DNA of 64,000 bases from Sphingobium sp. OAS761 (GTDB lineage: Bacteria > Pseudomonadota > Alphaproteobacteria > Sphingomonadales > Sphingomonadaceae). The DNA lies in contig NZ_JALJVY010000013.1 in NCBI RefSeq assembly GCF_024168485.1, positions 62,001 through 126,000 on the forward strand. Direction: 5' to 3'. The notes under the pieces are model-generated. The model was not told where the DNA came from. It did no database searches and saw nothing but the letters and a program-made list of their open reading frames with translations. This document shows positions 32,877 to 41,454 of this stretch, in pieces (within the stretch, counting starts at the first letter, position 1; the number at the start of each line of letters is the position of its first letter). The position numbers and the translations under genes are program-made.

Positions 32877-33746
32877 ATGGAGCTGCGACAGCTACGCTAT
32901 TTCGTGACGCTTGCCGAAACCCGGAACTTCCACCGCGCGGCGGAACGGCTGAACATGTCGCAACCTCCGCTCACGGTTGCGATCCGCAAGCTGGAGGATG
33001 AGCTGGGCACCCTGCTGTTCGTGCGCGGGACCCGTGGCGTGACGCTGACGCCCGCGGGACAGGCTTCGCTGGAGGCCGCCGCCGCGACGCTGGCCCAGGC
33101 GGAGCGGTTCCGCGAATCCGCGCGAGAGGGGGCGACCGGCGAGCGAGGCCGGCTGCGCGTCGGCTTCGTGGGATCGGCGACCTTCGAACTCCTGCCCCGC
33201 ATCATTCCCGAATATCGCCGCCGTTATCCGGCGGTCGAACTGGTGCTGGAAGAGGCAACCAGCGTGGACATCGCCCGCCAGCTGGTGGCCGGAACGCTGG
33301 ATGTCGGGCTCGTCCGCCTGCCGCTGACCGAGATGGCGGCGGTCGATACGACAGTGATCGATCCGGATGAAATGCACGTGGCCGTGCACGACGCCAGCCC
33401 GCTGGCGAGTGCGGACAGCGTGTCGTTGCGGGCCTTGGCCGACGAACCCTTCATCCTGCAAAGCGGCATCAGTGTGTTGCATTCGGTGACGCTCAACGCC
33501 TGCCACGCAGCGGGATTTGTTCCCACGGTCGCCCAGGAAGCCGCCCAGCTCAATGCGGTGCTCGCGCTGGTGCGATCCGGTCTGGGCGTGGCACTGGTGC
33601 CATCGCGCGCGGCGGGATCGATGCCCCAGGGCGTGCGGCTGGTTCGACTGGCAGATCGCGTCGCGATCGAAACCGGCGTCGCGCTTCCGCGCGGGTCTGA
33701 CAGTCCGCTCGCCCGCAATTTCGCGTCCATCGCTTCCGATAGTTGA
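32877..33746 (+). CDS. LysR-family transcriptional regulator
   Basis: This 289-residue LTTR has an N-terminal winged helix (MELRQLRYFVTLAETRNFHRAAERLNMSQPPLT, about 1-33), a linker helix and an effector domain from about 90. It begins at the ATG at 32877 below AGGAAC. It lies between a divergent crotonase/CoA-transferase operon and a downstream acyl-CoA dehydrogenase operon. Both promoters carry the same TATC-N15-GATA motif, so it probably controls both in response to a pathway intermediate. Confidence 0.9.
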   Translation: MELRQLRYFVTLAETRNFHRAAERLNMSQPPLTVAIRKLEDELGTLLFVRGTRGVTLTPAGQASLEAAAATLAQAERFRESAREGATGERGRLRVGFVGSATFELLPRIIPEYRRRYPAVELVLEEATSVDIARQLVAGTLDVGLVRLPLTEMAAVDTTVIDPDEMHVAVHDASPLASADSVSLRALADEPFILQSGISVLHSVTLNACHAAGFVPTVAQEAAQLNAVLALVRSGLGVALVPSRAAGSMPQGVRLVRLADRVAIETGVALPRGSDSPLARNFASIASDS

Positions 33747-33750
33747 TTTG

Positions 33751-33773
33751 TATCGATTAAAGTCAATTCGATA
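33751..33773. promoter_or_regulatory. LysR-type site TATC-N15-GATA (copy 2)
   Basis: TATCGA at 33751-33756 and TCGATA at 33768-33773 form a perfect inverted repeat with an 11-base spacer, the LTTR spacing. It lies about 75 bases upstream of the acyl-CoA dehydrogenase start. Its outer bases and spacing repeat those of the site before lysR. Confidence 0.55.
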
Positions 33774-33847
33774 TTGGACACGCAATGGGATAGGCGACAG
33801 ACAGCTCGCTTCATTGGTTCGAATGTATCAGATTTGCGAGGTTCGGT

Positions 33848-35002
33848 TTGTTCGAGACCCTGACCCTGTCCACCCTGCCTCCCGAGGATGAAGCGCTGCG
33901 CCCGGCGTTGCGCGCACTGATCCACGAGGCGATTGCCGACACGCCTGTCCATCGCCGGGCCCGTTCCTGGCAGGGCTTCGACGCGGCCTTCAGCCGCAAG
34001 CTGGGACAGGCGGGATATCTCGGCCTGTCGTTGCCCAAGGAATATGGCGGCGTTGGGCGCGGACCCTTCACCCGCTTCGTGGTGGTCGAGGAATTGCTGT
34101 CGGCCGGCGCTCCGGTCGCCGGGCACTGGATCGCCGACCGCCAGAGCGGTCCGCTGATCCTGCATTATGGTACCGAGGAACAGCGCCAATTCTACCTGCC
34201 GCGCATCTCGAAGGGCGAGGCGCTGTTCTGCATCGGCATGAGCGAGCCGGGTTCGGGGTCCGACCTTGCCTCCGTCCGTTCCCGTGCCGAACGGCAGGAC
34301 GACGGCGGCTGGCTGCTCAACGGGCAGAAGATCTGGACCACCAACGCGATGCACAGCGACTACATGATCGCGCTGGTCCGCACGTCCGGCACCACCGCCG
34401 ACCGGCAACAGGGCCTGTCGCAGCTGATCGTGGACCTCAAGCTGCCCGGCATCACCATCCGCCCGATCGTCGACTTGACCGGCGACGCGCATTTCGCCGA
34501 AGTATTCTTCGAGGACGTCCGTCTCGCGCCGGACGCATTGATCGGTCAGGAAGGGCAGGGCTGGAAGCAGGTTACCGCCGAACTCGCGTTTGAGCGGTCG
34601 GGCCCCGAACGCGTTTATTCCTCGGTCGTTCTGCTCGATGCATGGGTGCGCCATCTCGATGCAGTCGGTCGCAAGGACAGCGCGACGCTCCGCCTGCTGG
34701 GATCGCTGACGGCGCGGCACGCGGTCCTGCGCGAAATGTCGCTCGCCGTCACCGCGCGGCTGGTGGCGGGCGAAAGCCCGGTGGTCGAAGCGTCGCTGAT
34801 GAAGGATCTCGGCACCAGCCTGGAACAGGATGTGCCGGTGCTGATCGGCGACGATCTGGCCGCCCATCCGGACGAACCGATCGACCCTGAACTCTATCGC
34901 ACGCTGCTCTACGTGACCCATATCGCACCCAGCTTTTCACTGCGTGGCGGTACGCGCGAGATTTTGCGCGGCATCATCGCCCGTGGTCTTGGTTTGCGCT
35001 GA
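33848..35002 (+). CDS. Acyl-CoA dehydrogenase, large subunit
   Basis: This 384-residue ACAD reads from the TTG at 33848 (GAGG six bases upstream). Motifs: LPKEYGGVGRGP at about 61, IGMSEPGSGSDLASVRS at about 128-144, WTTNAMHSDY at about 165, AELAFERSGPERVY at about 240-253 and a C-terminal LRGGTREILRGIIARGLGL replacing the usual GSNEIQ segment. It is followed 13 bases later by a short ACAD, together the layout of an alpha2beta2 acyl-CoA dehydrogenase. The upstream LysR-type site suggests inducible expression. Confidence 0.85.
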   Translation: MFETLTLSTLPPEDEALRPALRALIHEAIADTPVHRRARSWQGFDAAFSRKLGQAGYLGLSLPKEYGGVGRGPFTRFVVVEELLSAGAPVAGHWIADRQSGPLILHYGTEEQRQFYLPRISKGEALFCIGMSEPGSGSDLASVRSRAERQDDGGWLLNGQKIWTTNAMHSDYMIALVRTSGTTADRQQGLSQLIVDLKLPGITIRPIVDLTGDAHFAEVFFEDVRLAPDALIGQEGQGWKQVTAELAFERSGPERVYSSVVLLDAWVRHLDAVGRKDSATLRLLGSLTARHAVLREMSLAVTARLVAGESPVVEASLMKDLGTSLEQDVPVLIGDDLAAHPDEPIDPELYRTLLYVTHIAPSFSLRGGTREILRGIIARGLGLR

Positions 35003-35015
35003 AGGGAGATTTTCC

Positions 35016-35939
35016 ATGGACATGTCCGAACTGATCGATCCCTTCGCCCGCCTGATCGAGGATGTCTGCACGCCCGCCGCCATCCGCGCCATCGAGGAAG
35101 GCGGTAACACCGCCCCGATGTGGGCTGCCTTCACCGACTCCGGTTTTCTGGATGCGCTGGTTGCCGAGGAATTGGGTGGCGCCAGCCTGTCGCTGGCCGA
35201 TGTCGCGCCGCTGATAGCGCTGCTGGGCGCCCATGCCGTTCCCTTGCCAGTGGCCGACACGATGGTCGCCCGTGCCATTCTGGCCGGCGCAGGCCTCGAA
35301 ATTCCCGCCGGCCCCGTCGCGATCGCGACGGGCACCGGCCCGGCGCCTTTCGGTGCAGTGGCCGCGCACATCCTGTCGGGCACACCACAGGCCCCCGTGC
35401 TGACCGATGCCCGGGGACAGGCGACCGGCGTGCATCATGATGTCGACGCCTATATATCCGGCTTGGACGGTGCGGTGTTGCGTCCTGTCGCCGCGATCAT
35501 CCGAGCGCTTCTGATTTCCGGCGCTGCCGGGCGCGTGATGGATATGACCGTCGCCTATGCCAACGAACGCACGCAGTTCGGCAAGCCTATCGGCAAGCAG
35601 CAGGCGGTGCAGCAGCAGCTTTCCGTGCTCGCCGAGCAGGCGGTGGCGGCCCGCATTGCCGCTGCCATCGGTGCGCGATCCGGCCTGTTCCCGCGCATGC
35701 TGGATGCGGCCATCGCCAAGCATGGCGCCAGCCTTGCCGCAGGCCAGGTTTCCGCCATCGCCCACGCGGTCCATGGCGCGATCGGCATCAGCGAGGAATA
35801 TGACCTGCAATTGCTGACCCGGCGGCTGCATGGCTGGCGGCTGTCCGACGGTTCGGAAAGCTATTGGGCGGACGTGCTCGGCGGCCTGCGCATCGCAGAT
35901 CGGCACGCCCCGACCGTAGATTTCATCCGCGCCGCCTGA
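35016..35939 (+). CDS. Acyl-CoA dehydrogenase, small subunit
   Basis: This 307-residue truncated ACAD is read from the ATG at 35016 with GGGAG seven bases upstream. VAEELGGASLSLADVAPLIALLGAHAVPLP and NERTQFGKPIGKQQAVQQQ are recognisable; the middle beta-domain is much reduced. The C-terminus VHGAIGISEEYDLQLLTRRLHGW lacks the catalytic/FAD tail. This is the pattern of non-catalytic partners in steroid-type heterotetrameric ACADs, so it probably pairs with the product of the preceding gene. The substrate is unknown. Confidence 0.82.
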   Translation: MDMSELIDPFARLIEDVCTPAAIRAIEEGGNTAPMWAAFTDSGFLDALVAEELGGASLSLADVAPLIALLGAHAVPLPVADTMVARAILAGAGLEIPAGPVAIATGTGPAPFGAVAAHILSGTPQAPVLTDARGQATGVHHDVDAYISGLDGAVLRPVAAIIRALLISGAAGRVMDMTVAYANERTQFGKPIGKQQAVQQQLSVLAEQAVAARIAAAIGARSGLFPRMLDAAIAKHGASLAAGQVSAIAHAVHGAIGISEEYDLQLLTRRLHGWRLSDGSESYWADVLGGLRIADRHAPTVDFIRAA

Positions 35940-36063
35940 ACTGCATGGCGATAGCAGTCAAGAATCGGTTGCCCGCCCCCGGTCGTCGCCGCTAAGTCGA
36001 TCAGCTACAACATGTGCGCGCATTATAGCGCCGCTCCCGCCAGAGCAGAGGATACCCAAAGCC

Positions 36064-37500
36064 ATGACCCAGACGATGCCCCGTCCGATCATCGACGGTG
36101 TGGAACGCGATACCGCCTCGCTGGGTAGGCGTGCGTTGGTGAACCCCGCGACCGGCGAGACCATCTGCGAGCCGCCCAGTTGCGGCGCGGAAGAAGCGAG
36201 CGAAGCGGCCCGCCTGTCGGTCGAGGGTTTCGAACTGTGGTCGGCCATGTCCGCCTTCGACCGCAGCAAGATCATGCGTCGTGCGGCCGAGCAGATGCGT
36301 GCGGAGGCCGACGAGGCCGCCGTGGAGATGACGCGGGAGGGTGGCAAGCCGCTGGTGCAGGCGCGTGCGGAATGGATGGCGTCCGCCGATCTGCTCGACT
36401 GGTATGCGGAGGAGGGAAGGCGCGCCTACGGCCGACTGATTCCGACCCGCGCGCCGGACATGCGCTGGGCCGTCCATCGTCGCCCGGTCGGACCCGTCGC
36501 GGCATTCACGCCGTGGAACTTCCCTGCGTGGACACCGATGCAGAAAGTCGCTCCGGCTCTGGCCGCAGGCTGTTCGGTGGTGCTCAAGCCCGCCGAGGAA
36601 ACGCCGAGCGCGGGCTGGCGCATCGTGCGCGCGCTGCTGGCGGCGGGCGTGCCGGGCAAGGCATTGAGCGTTATCTGGGGCGACCCGGCAGCGATTTCAT
36701 CGACACTGTGCGCAGCGCCGGAAATTCACAAGGTGACATTGACCGGGTCGACGCGGGTCGGGCGCATTCTGGCAAGCGCGGCGGGCCAGCATCTTAAGAA
36801 GGTGACCATGGAACTGGGCGGCCACAATCCGGTGATCGTTGCGCGCGACGCCGATCTGGACACGGTCGTTCCCCTTTCGGCCGAATTCAAGTTTCGCAAC
36901 GCAGGGCAGGTGTGCGTCTCGCCCACACGCTTCCTGGTCGAACGGCCGCTCTATGCCGATTTCGTCGCGGGGGTCGCGGAAGCGGCGAAAAAGCTCAAGG
37001 TGGGTGATGGTATGGACGCCGCCACGCAAATGGGCCCGCTGTCGACCGCCGGACAATTGTCGAAGATCGAATCCCTTGCGGCCGACGCGGTCCAGCACGG
37101 CGCCAAGGTTGAAACCGGCGGTTCGAGGATCGGCAATGCCGGCTATTTCTTCGAGCCGACAATCCTTTCGGGCATGAACCCGACGATGGCTGCGATGAAC
37201 GAGGAACCCTTCGGCCCGCTGATGCTGGTTATGCCGGTCGACGACATCGACGCGGCGCTGGTGGAAGCGAACCGGCTTCCCTACGGCCTTGCCGCCTATG
37301 CCTTCACCAACAGCATGAGCACGGAACGCAAGATCGTCGCCGGCATCGAATCCGGAATGCTGGGCATCAACCATTTCGCGATGGCCATGCCGGAAACGCC
37401 GTTCGGAGGCGTGGGCGACAGCGGTATGGGATCGGAAGGCGGCATTGAAGGCATGGACGCCTATCTGCGCCCGTTCCTGGTGACCGCAAAGGTCGCCTGA
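36064..37500 (+). CDS. NAD(P)-dependent aldehyde dehydrogenase
   Basis: This 478-residue ALDH resembles succinate-semialdehyde dehydrogenases. Catalytic residues are Asn152 (TPWNFP), Lys175 (VLKPAEETP), Glu250 (TMELGG) and Cys284 (NAGQVCVSPTRF). EEPFGPLMLVMPVDD and the C-terminal MPETPFGGVGDSGMGSEGG are also typical. It is 124 bases downstream of the acyl-CoA dehydrogenase pair and may belong to the same LysR-controlled unit or have its own promoter. It oxidises an aldehyde to an acid; which one is not shown. Confidence 0.9.
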   Translation: MTQTMPRPIIDGVERDTASLGRRALVNPATGETICEPPSCGAEEASEAARLSVEGFELWSAMSAFDRSKIMRRAAEQMRAEADEAAVEMTREGGKPLVQARAEWMASADLLDWYAEEGRRAYGRLIPTRAPDMRWAVHRRPVGPVAAFTPWNFPAWTPMQKVAPALAAGCSVVLKPAEETPSAGWRIVRALLAAGVPGKALSVIWGDPAAISSTLCAAPEIHKVTLTGSTRVGRILASAAGQHLKKVTMELGGHNPVIVARDADLDTVVPLSAEFKFRNAGQVCVSPTRFLVERPLYADFVAGVAEAAKKLKVGDGMDAATQMGPLSTAGQLSKIESLAADAVQHGAKVETGGSRIGNAGYFFEPTILSGMNPTMAAMNEEPFGPLMLVMPVDDIDAALVEANRLPYGLAAYAFTNSMSTERKIVAGIESGMLGINHFAMAMPETPFGGVGDSGMGSEGGIEGMDAYLRPFLVTAKVA

Positions 37501-37547
37501 CCGCATTCCTGAGCGGCGATCGTCCGGGCAGAACCCGGGAAAAGAGA

Positions 37548-37575
37548 CCGGGCGGGACACATGTTCCTCGCCCGG
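37548..37575. terminator. Bidirectional terminator hairpin
   Basis: CCGGGCG (37548-37554) pairs with CGCCCGG (37569-37575), with further GGA/TCC pairing inside the loop. It lies between convergent aldehyde dehydrogenase (+) and LLM flavoenzyme (-) genes. Confidence 0.6.
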
Positions 37576-37588
37576 CCAGCCCCCTTAT

Positions 37589-38731
37589 CTATTCGGCTGC
37601 CATGGCGGCCTGATTGCGAAAGTGCGGGATCACCTTTTCTCCGATATTTCGGATCGTCTCCATGATGATCTCATGGGGAATGTCACCCATCTGGAACATG
37701 AAGAGGATTTCGTCGGCACCGGCGTCGAACAGCTGCGTCACATAGTTGATGCAGTCGTCCGCCGTGCCATAGGCATCGGGCGCGACATTGAAGATATTGG
37801 TCGACGCATCGGTCACCGCGATCTTCTCGGAGGAGAGGTAGGCGACAATCTGTTCCTTGCCTTGCTGTAGCGCAGCCTCATTCTCTTCCGGCGTCAGGTC
37901 CTGCGCGGTGGGCTTTTCGCCGCCGGAATACCAGTAGCCGATCGACTCGACGAAGAAGCGCTGGCCGCGCAGGCCGATCTGCCGCGCCTTGCGCCGGTCG
38001 TCCAGCACCACGGCCGGGCACAGGGCGGCCAGATGCTCTGTGGGACGGAAGCCGACCTGCGTTTCGGGCGAGCGCGTCCGGAAGGCCTCGCGATAGGCGG
38101 CGTTCTTTTCCGCGATATTTTCCGGACCCGCAAAGCCCATGACGAGCGCGCCGATGCCGCGCGATCCGGCGGCGACCAGCGTCTCCGGCTTCGTGCAGGC
38201 CATGTAGAGGGGCGGGTGAGGGTCCTGAAGCGGGCTGGGATGGATGGGCCGCTTGGGGATTTTCACGAATCGGCCGTCATGTTCGACCTCCCCGTCCTTC
38301 AGGATCTTGGGGATGAGATACATGCTCTCCTCGATCATCGGGGGCAGGTCGGCCATGTCGTAGCCGAAGGTGCCCGCTTCTTGCTGGGTGCCGCCCTTGC
38401 CCATGCCGAAATGGACCCGGCCGTCGGACAATATATCGAGCATCGCGATACGTTCGGCGACCTTGACGGGGTGGTTCATCGCCGGCGGCAGGCACACGAC
38501 GCCATGGCCGATGCCGATCCGGCTCGTCCTGCCGGCGATGAAGGCCAGGAAGGTTTCCGGCGCGGACATGTGGGCATATTGGGTGAGCGCGGTATGTTCG
38601 ACCGCCCAGATGGTGTCGAAGCCCATCTTTTCGGCGTAAAGGCATTGTTCCACCATGTCGCGGAACACCTGCTGCTCATGTTCGCGCGATGTGTCCACCA
38701 TCTGCGCTTCGTAAATGATCGAGAATTTCAC
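37589..38731 (-). CDS. LLM-class (bacterial luciferase-like) flavin monooxygenase
   Basis: This 380-residue TIM-barrel flavin-dependent enzyme is read from the GTG at 38731 with a GGAGAGG leader. Typical segments: WAVEHTALTQYAHMSAPETFLAFIAGRT at about 43-70, GIGHGVVCLPPAMNHPVKVAERIAMLDILSDGRVHFGMGKGG at about 73-114. The family uses FMNH2 and O2, or F420 in actinobacteria, to oxidise ketones, sulfonates or long alkyl chains. Type II Baeyer-Villiger oxygenases belong to it. No dedicated flavin reductase is adjacent. Confidence 0.85.
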   Translation of the reverse strand: MKFSIIYEAQMVDTSREHEQQVFRDMVEQCLYAEKMGFDTIWAVEHTALTQYAHMSAPETFLAFIAGRTSRIGIGHGVVCLPPAMNHPVKVAERIAMLDILSDGRVHFGMGKGGTQQEAGTFGYDMADLPPMIEESMYLIPKILKDGEVEHDGRFVKIPKRPIHPSPLQDPHPPLYMACTKPETLVAAGSRGIGALVMGFAGPENIAEKNAAYREAFRTRSPETQVGFRPTEHLAALCPAVVLDDRRKARQIGLRGQRFFVESIGYWYSGGEKPTAQDLTPEENEAALQQGKEQIVAYLSSEKIAVTDASTNIFNVAPDAYGTADDCINYVTQLFDAGADEILFMFQMGDIPHEIIMETIRNIGEKVIPHFRNQAAMAAE

Positions 38732-38806
38732 GTCGGCCTCTCCTGCTCCTTATCGGAATAGCTTGAGGCTAGAACCACCTATGATGCCCCACATCCTCCA
38801 ATTGGA

Positions 38807-39877
38807 TCAGATGATGGCGGTGGTCCCGGCCGACCGAAGCAAGGTGACGAGTTCCACCTGACGATGGGTTCCGGTCTTAGCGAAGATCGCGCGCAGATGC
38901 GATCGCGCCGTATTATAGGCGATGTCCAGCGCCTTGGCCGCGTCCGTCAGCGCACGGCCCTGCGCAAGCAGCAGTGCCAGCGCTGCCTCCGCCCGTGTAA
39001 GCTGGAATCGGTCGCGCAGCATGTCCGCGCTGGGACCGGGGGGCGGGGCACCGTCCGCCAGAAACAGGGCGAGCCATGCGCCATCACCGTAAGCAGACGA
39101 GGGAACGGCTTTCGCCCTGGCGTGGAGCGGAGGACCTTGTGCCCCTGCCAGTTCGATCTGGCATTCCTCGCCCGGCGCGGGAGGCGTGGCCAGCAGGCGC
39201 GCGATCAGCGCGGTGGCACCCTGCGTCGTGAATTCGATCTTGCCGCCCCGTTCATACAGGGTCCCGTCCTCCTTCATCATGCGTTCGGCCATCGCATTGC
39301 GACGCAGGATGCGCCCTTCGCGATCGAGGATAAGGGTTGCGACGGCAAGGTCGGCCATCGCGCTGCCGAACAACTGGCTTTCGGCCTGGGTGGTGGTCAG
39401 CCGCGCGTGCAGATCCAGCGCGATCCGCAGATGCGGAATCAGTCGTTCGATCAGGGCGGTTTCGCCGTCGGCGAAGTCAGGCCTGCTATGATCGCGGGTG
39501 ACGCGCAGGCGCACATAGATGTCCGGTTCCCGCTGAAGGTCGACGCCCAGGATTTGTCCGGTGCGCGACAGGTCCATGAAGTCCCGGAAACGCGCAGGGA
39601 CGTGCTGCACGAAATCGCGGAACGACACGACCCGTCCTTCGGGCAGGCCGACGAACGGATCGGTCTGCGACAGCTGGCGATAGGCCTGCACGCGTCCGGG
39701 ATCGACGCCCGGCGTAACATGGGCATCGATCCTTCGGCCGCGCCCGATGATCAGCGTCGCGAATGTCGCTCCGGTGGCATCGGCAAGCGCCCGGAGGAAA
39801 TCTTCCCACGGCGGCGTATGCGTCAGGCCGCCGTAGAGCCGTTCGACCAGGTCCAGAAAAGGCGCGTCGCTGGTCAT
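38807..39877 (-). CDS. LuxR-family helix-turn-helix regulator
   Basis: This 356-residue protein has a C-terminal LuxR-type DNA-binding domain (LTRAEAALALLLAQGRALTDAAKALDIAYNTARSHLRAIFAKTGTHRQVELV, about 295-346). The N-terminal sensory part has a PAS-like stretch (MADLAVATLILDREGRILRRNAMAERMM at about 170). It is not a classical acyl-homoserine-lactone receptor. Its start lies 37 bases downstream of the NTF2-fold gene on the same strand, so the pair is probably cotranscribed. It may sense the compound processed there. Confidence 0.85.
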   Translation of the reverse strand: MTSDAPFLDLVERLYGGLTHTPPWEDFLRALADATGATFATLIIGRGRRIDAHVTPGVDPGRVQAYRQLSQTDPFVGLPEGRVVSFRDFVQHVPARFRDFMDLSRTGQILGVDLQREPDIYVRLRVTRDHSRPDFADGETALIERLIPHLRIALDLHARLTTTQAESQLFGSAMADLAVATLILDREGRILRRNAMAERMMKEDGTLYERGGKIEFTTQGATALIARLLATPPAPGEECQIELAGAQGPPLHARAKAVPSSAYGDGAWLALFLADGAPPPGPSADMLRDRFQLTRAEAALALLLAQGRALTDAAKALDIAYNTARSHLRAIFAKTGTHRQVELVTLLRSAGTTAII

Positions 39878-39914
39878 CCGGGTCGTGCTACGCCGTGTCG
39901 CGGGGAGCGACCGT

Positions 39915-40448
39915 TCAGGCGGCCTCCCATTCGATCAGATGATCGATCGCCGTTCGCTGGTCAGGTTTGCGCCCGACTTTCGCCAGATGATGGGACGTGA
40001 TCTGCGCATTGTCCGCCAGCGGGCGGATCATTTCGAACACGCGGTCATATTCCGTCCTCGCGATTCGCCAGGCGCCATCTTCCCGGAGATACTGGTCACG
40101 ATAGATGGCGCTTCCGATCGTGTGGGTGCGCCCTTCCAGATTGATGAAGATATCCTCCAGATACCAGATGCCCTCGGCCGTATCGTCACCGGTCAGCGTA
40201 ATTTCCGGCATGTGGCCGTGATGCATGGCAACGGCGCCGGAATGGAAGCTGTTGGCGAGGAATTCGAGCATATCGTCGCGCCCGGCAAGGCGAACCCGAT
40301 AGTTGCCGCCCCGGTAATCGACGGTGACGTCCTGGGTGAACAGCGTGTCCAGCAAGGCCATGTCGGCAGTATCGATGCCCCGGAAATAGCGATGCTTGAG
40401 CGTGCGGATATCTTCCATGTCGCTCAATTGCTGAAGGGTGTAGCTCAT
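39915..40448 (-). CDS. NTF2-fold dehydratase candidate, BaiE/7-hydroxysteroid dehydratase-like
   Basis: This 177-residue protein is read from the ATG at 40448 below GGAGAGAG; an extension to 40475 lacks a ribosome site. It shares with my recollection of the bile acid 7alpha-dehydratase BaiE the pattern RYFRGID (Tyr21, Asp26), HHGHMPEIT (His79) and GIWYLED (Asp99), plus the later Y-DGxWxI-TxYDR segment. In BaiE the corresponding Tyr, Asp, His and Asp form the active site. Sphingomonads are known to use a 7-hydroxysteroid dehydratase of this fold in bile salt degradation. The pattern also occurs in other SnoaL proteins, so the substrate is a hypothesis. Confidence 0.6.
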   Translation of the reverse strand: MSYTLQQLSDMEDIRTLKHRYFRGIDTADMALLDTLFTQDVTVDYRGGNYRVRLAGRDDMLEFLANSFHSGAVAMHHGHMPEITLTGDDTAEGIWYLEDIFINLEGRTHTIGSAIYRDQYLREDGAWRIARTEYDRVFEMIRPLADNAQITSHHLAKVGRKPDQRTAIDHLIEWEAA

Positions 40449-40471
40449 CCATCTCTCTCCTTGGGATTTAC

Positions 40472-40481
40472 GCAAATTTGC
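40472..40481. promoter_or_regulatory. Palindrome upstream of the BaiE-like gene
   Basis: GCAAATTTGC is a perfect 10-base palindrome 24 bases upstream of the NTF2-fold gene, in an AT-rich stretch (40465-40535) of the divergent region. It is a possible regulator site, perhaps for the adjacent LuxR-type protein. Confidence 0.3.
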
Positions 40482-40639
40482 CTATTTAACTCACATTATG
40501 CGCTCGTCGCGCAGGAATCCACAATATTACTGCGAAAAGCCGTAAAGCCCCATCAGCGCGGTGGACTTCGCCCCCGTTCCGCGCGATGGGCGATCCATGA
40601 TCCGCTGTGCGCGGGTGATCTAGCAGGAAAGGATCGGGA

Positions 40640-41413
40640 GTGAGCAAGACAGGGTCGGGCAAGGTCGCACTGGTCACGGGTGGCACGCGAGGCATCGGCG
40701 CGGCAATTGCGCGGCGCCTGCTGGAAGACGGCTATGCGGTCGAAACCTGCGGTCGCACACCGCCCGAGCGCGCGATCGAGGCAGGCGGCCGCAAGGTGGG
40801 ATTCGAGGCGTGCGATATTCGCGACCCGGCTGCGGTGGCTGCCTGGATCGAAGGGATTGCCGCGCGCAACGGACGGATCGATCTGGTGGTGAACAATGCC
40901 GGTGGTTCGCCCCAGGCGGATGCCGCAACCGCCAGCCCGCGATTTTCCGAACGCATCCTGCAACTCAACCTGCTCGCGCCGTTGTATGTTTCGCAGGCCG
41001 CCTATCCGCATCTGAAGGCCAATCGAGGATCCATCGTCAACATCGCCAGCGTTTCGGGTATGCGTCCCTCGCCCGACACCGCAATCTATGGCGCCGCGAA
41101 GGCGGGCCTGCTCAGCCTGACCACCAGCCTTGCCCAGGAATGGGGACCGGACGTGCGCGTCAATGCGATCATCGTCGGGCTGATCGAGACCGAACAGTCG
41201 GAAATGACATATGGCAGCGCCACGGCACAGGACCGTATCGCCGCGTCGCTGCCGCTTGCCCGCATGGGGCGCGGCACGGATATCGCGGCGGCGGTCGCCT
41301 TCCTGGGATCGGACGACGCCGCCTATGTCAGCGGCGCGCGGCTGGAAGTACATGGCGGCGGGGAACGGCCGCTATTCCTGGAAATCGTCAAGGAAGAGGC
41401 GGCCAGAGCCTGA
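40640..41413 (+). CDS. SDR oxidoreductase
   Basis: This 257-residue SDR starts at the GTG at 40640. It has TGGTRGIG (13-20), NNAGG at about 85, Ser137, Tyr150 and Lys154 (AIYGAAKAG) and ends with a VHGGGERPLFLE tail. It is monocistronic, diverges from the BaiE-like gene and is followed by a strong bidirectional hairpin. Overall it resembles FabG-type 3-ketoacyl reductases and hydroxysteroid dehydrogenases alike. Sharing a promoter region with the NTF2-fold gene suggests that the two act on the same substrate. Confidence 0.82.
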   Translation: MSKTGSGKVALVTGGTRGIGAAIARRLLEDGYAVETCGRTPPERAIEAGGRKVGFEACDIRDPAAVAAWIEGIAARNGRIDLVVNNAGGSPQADAATASPRFSERILQLNLLAPLYVSQAAYPHLKANRGSIVNIASVSGMRPSPDTAIYGAAKAGLLSLTTSLAQEWGPDVRVNAIIVGLIETEQSEMTYGSATAQDRIAASLPLARMGRGTDIAAAVAFLGSDDAAYVSGARLEVHGGGERPLFLEIVKEEAARA

Positions 41414-41417
41414 CCGT

Positions 41418-41447
41418 CCGGCGGTGGAGGCTAGCCTCCGCCGCCGG
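41418..41447. terminator. Bidirectional terminator hairpin
   Basis: A 14-base inverted repeat (41418-41431 with 41434-41447) with one mismatch that is a G-U pair on the plus-strand RNA. It lies between two convergent SDR genes. Confidence 0.7.
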
Positions 41448-41454
41448 CAGGGTT

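Noticed and set aside
33224..34921. 565-codon minus-strand open frame opposite lysR and the acyl-CoA dehydrogenase
   Set aside because: It covers the regulatory region and two real genes in antisense and has low-complexity composition.
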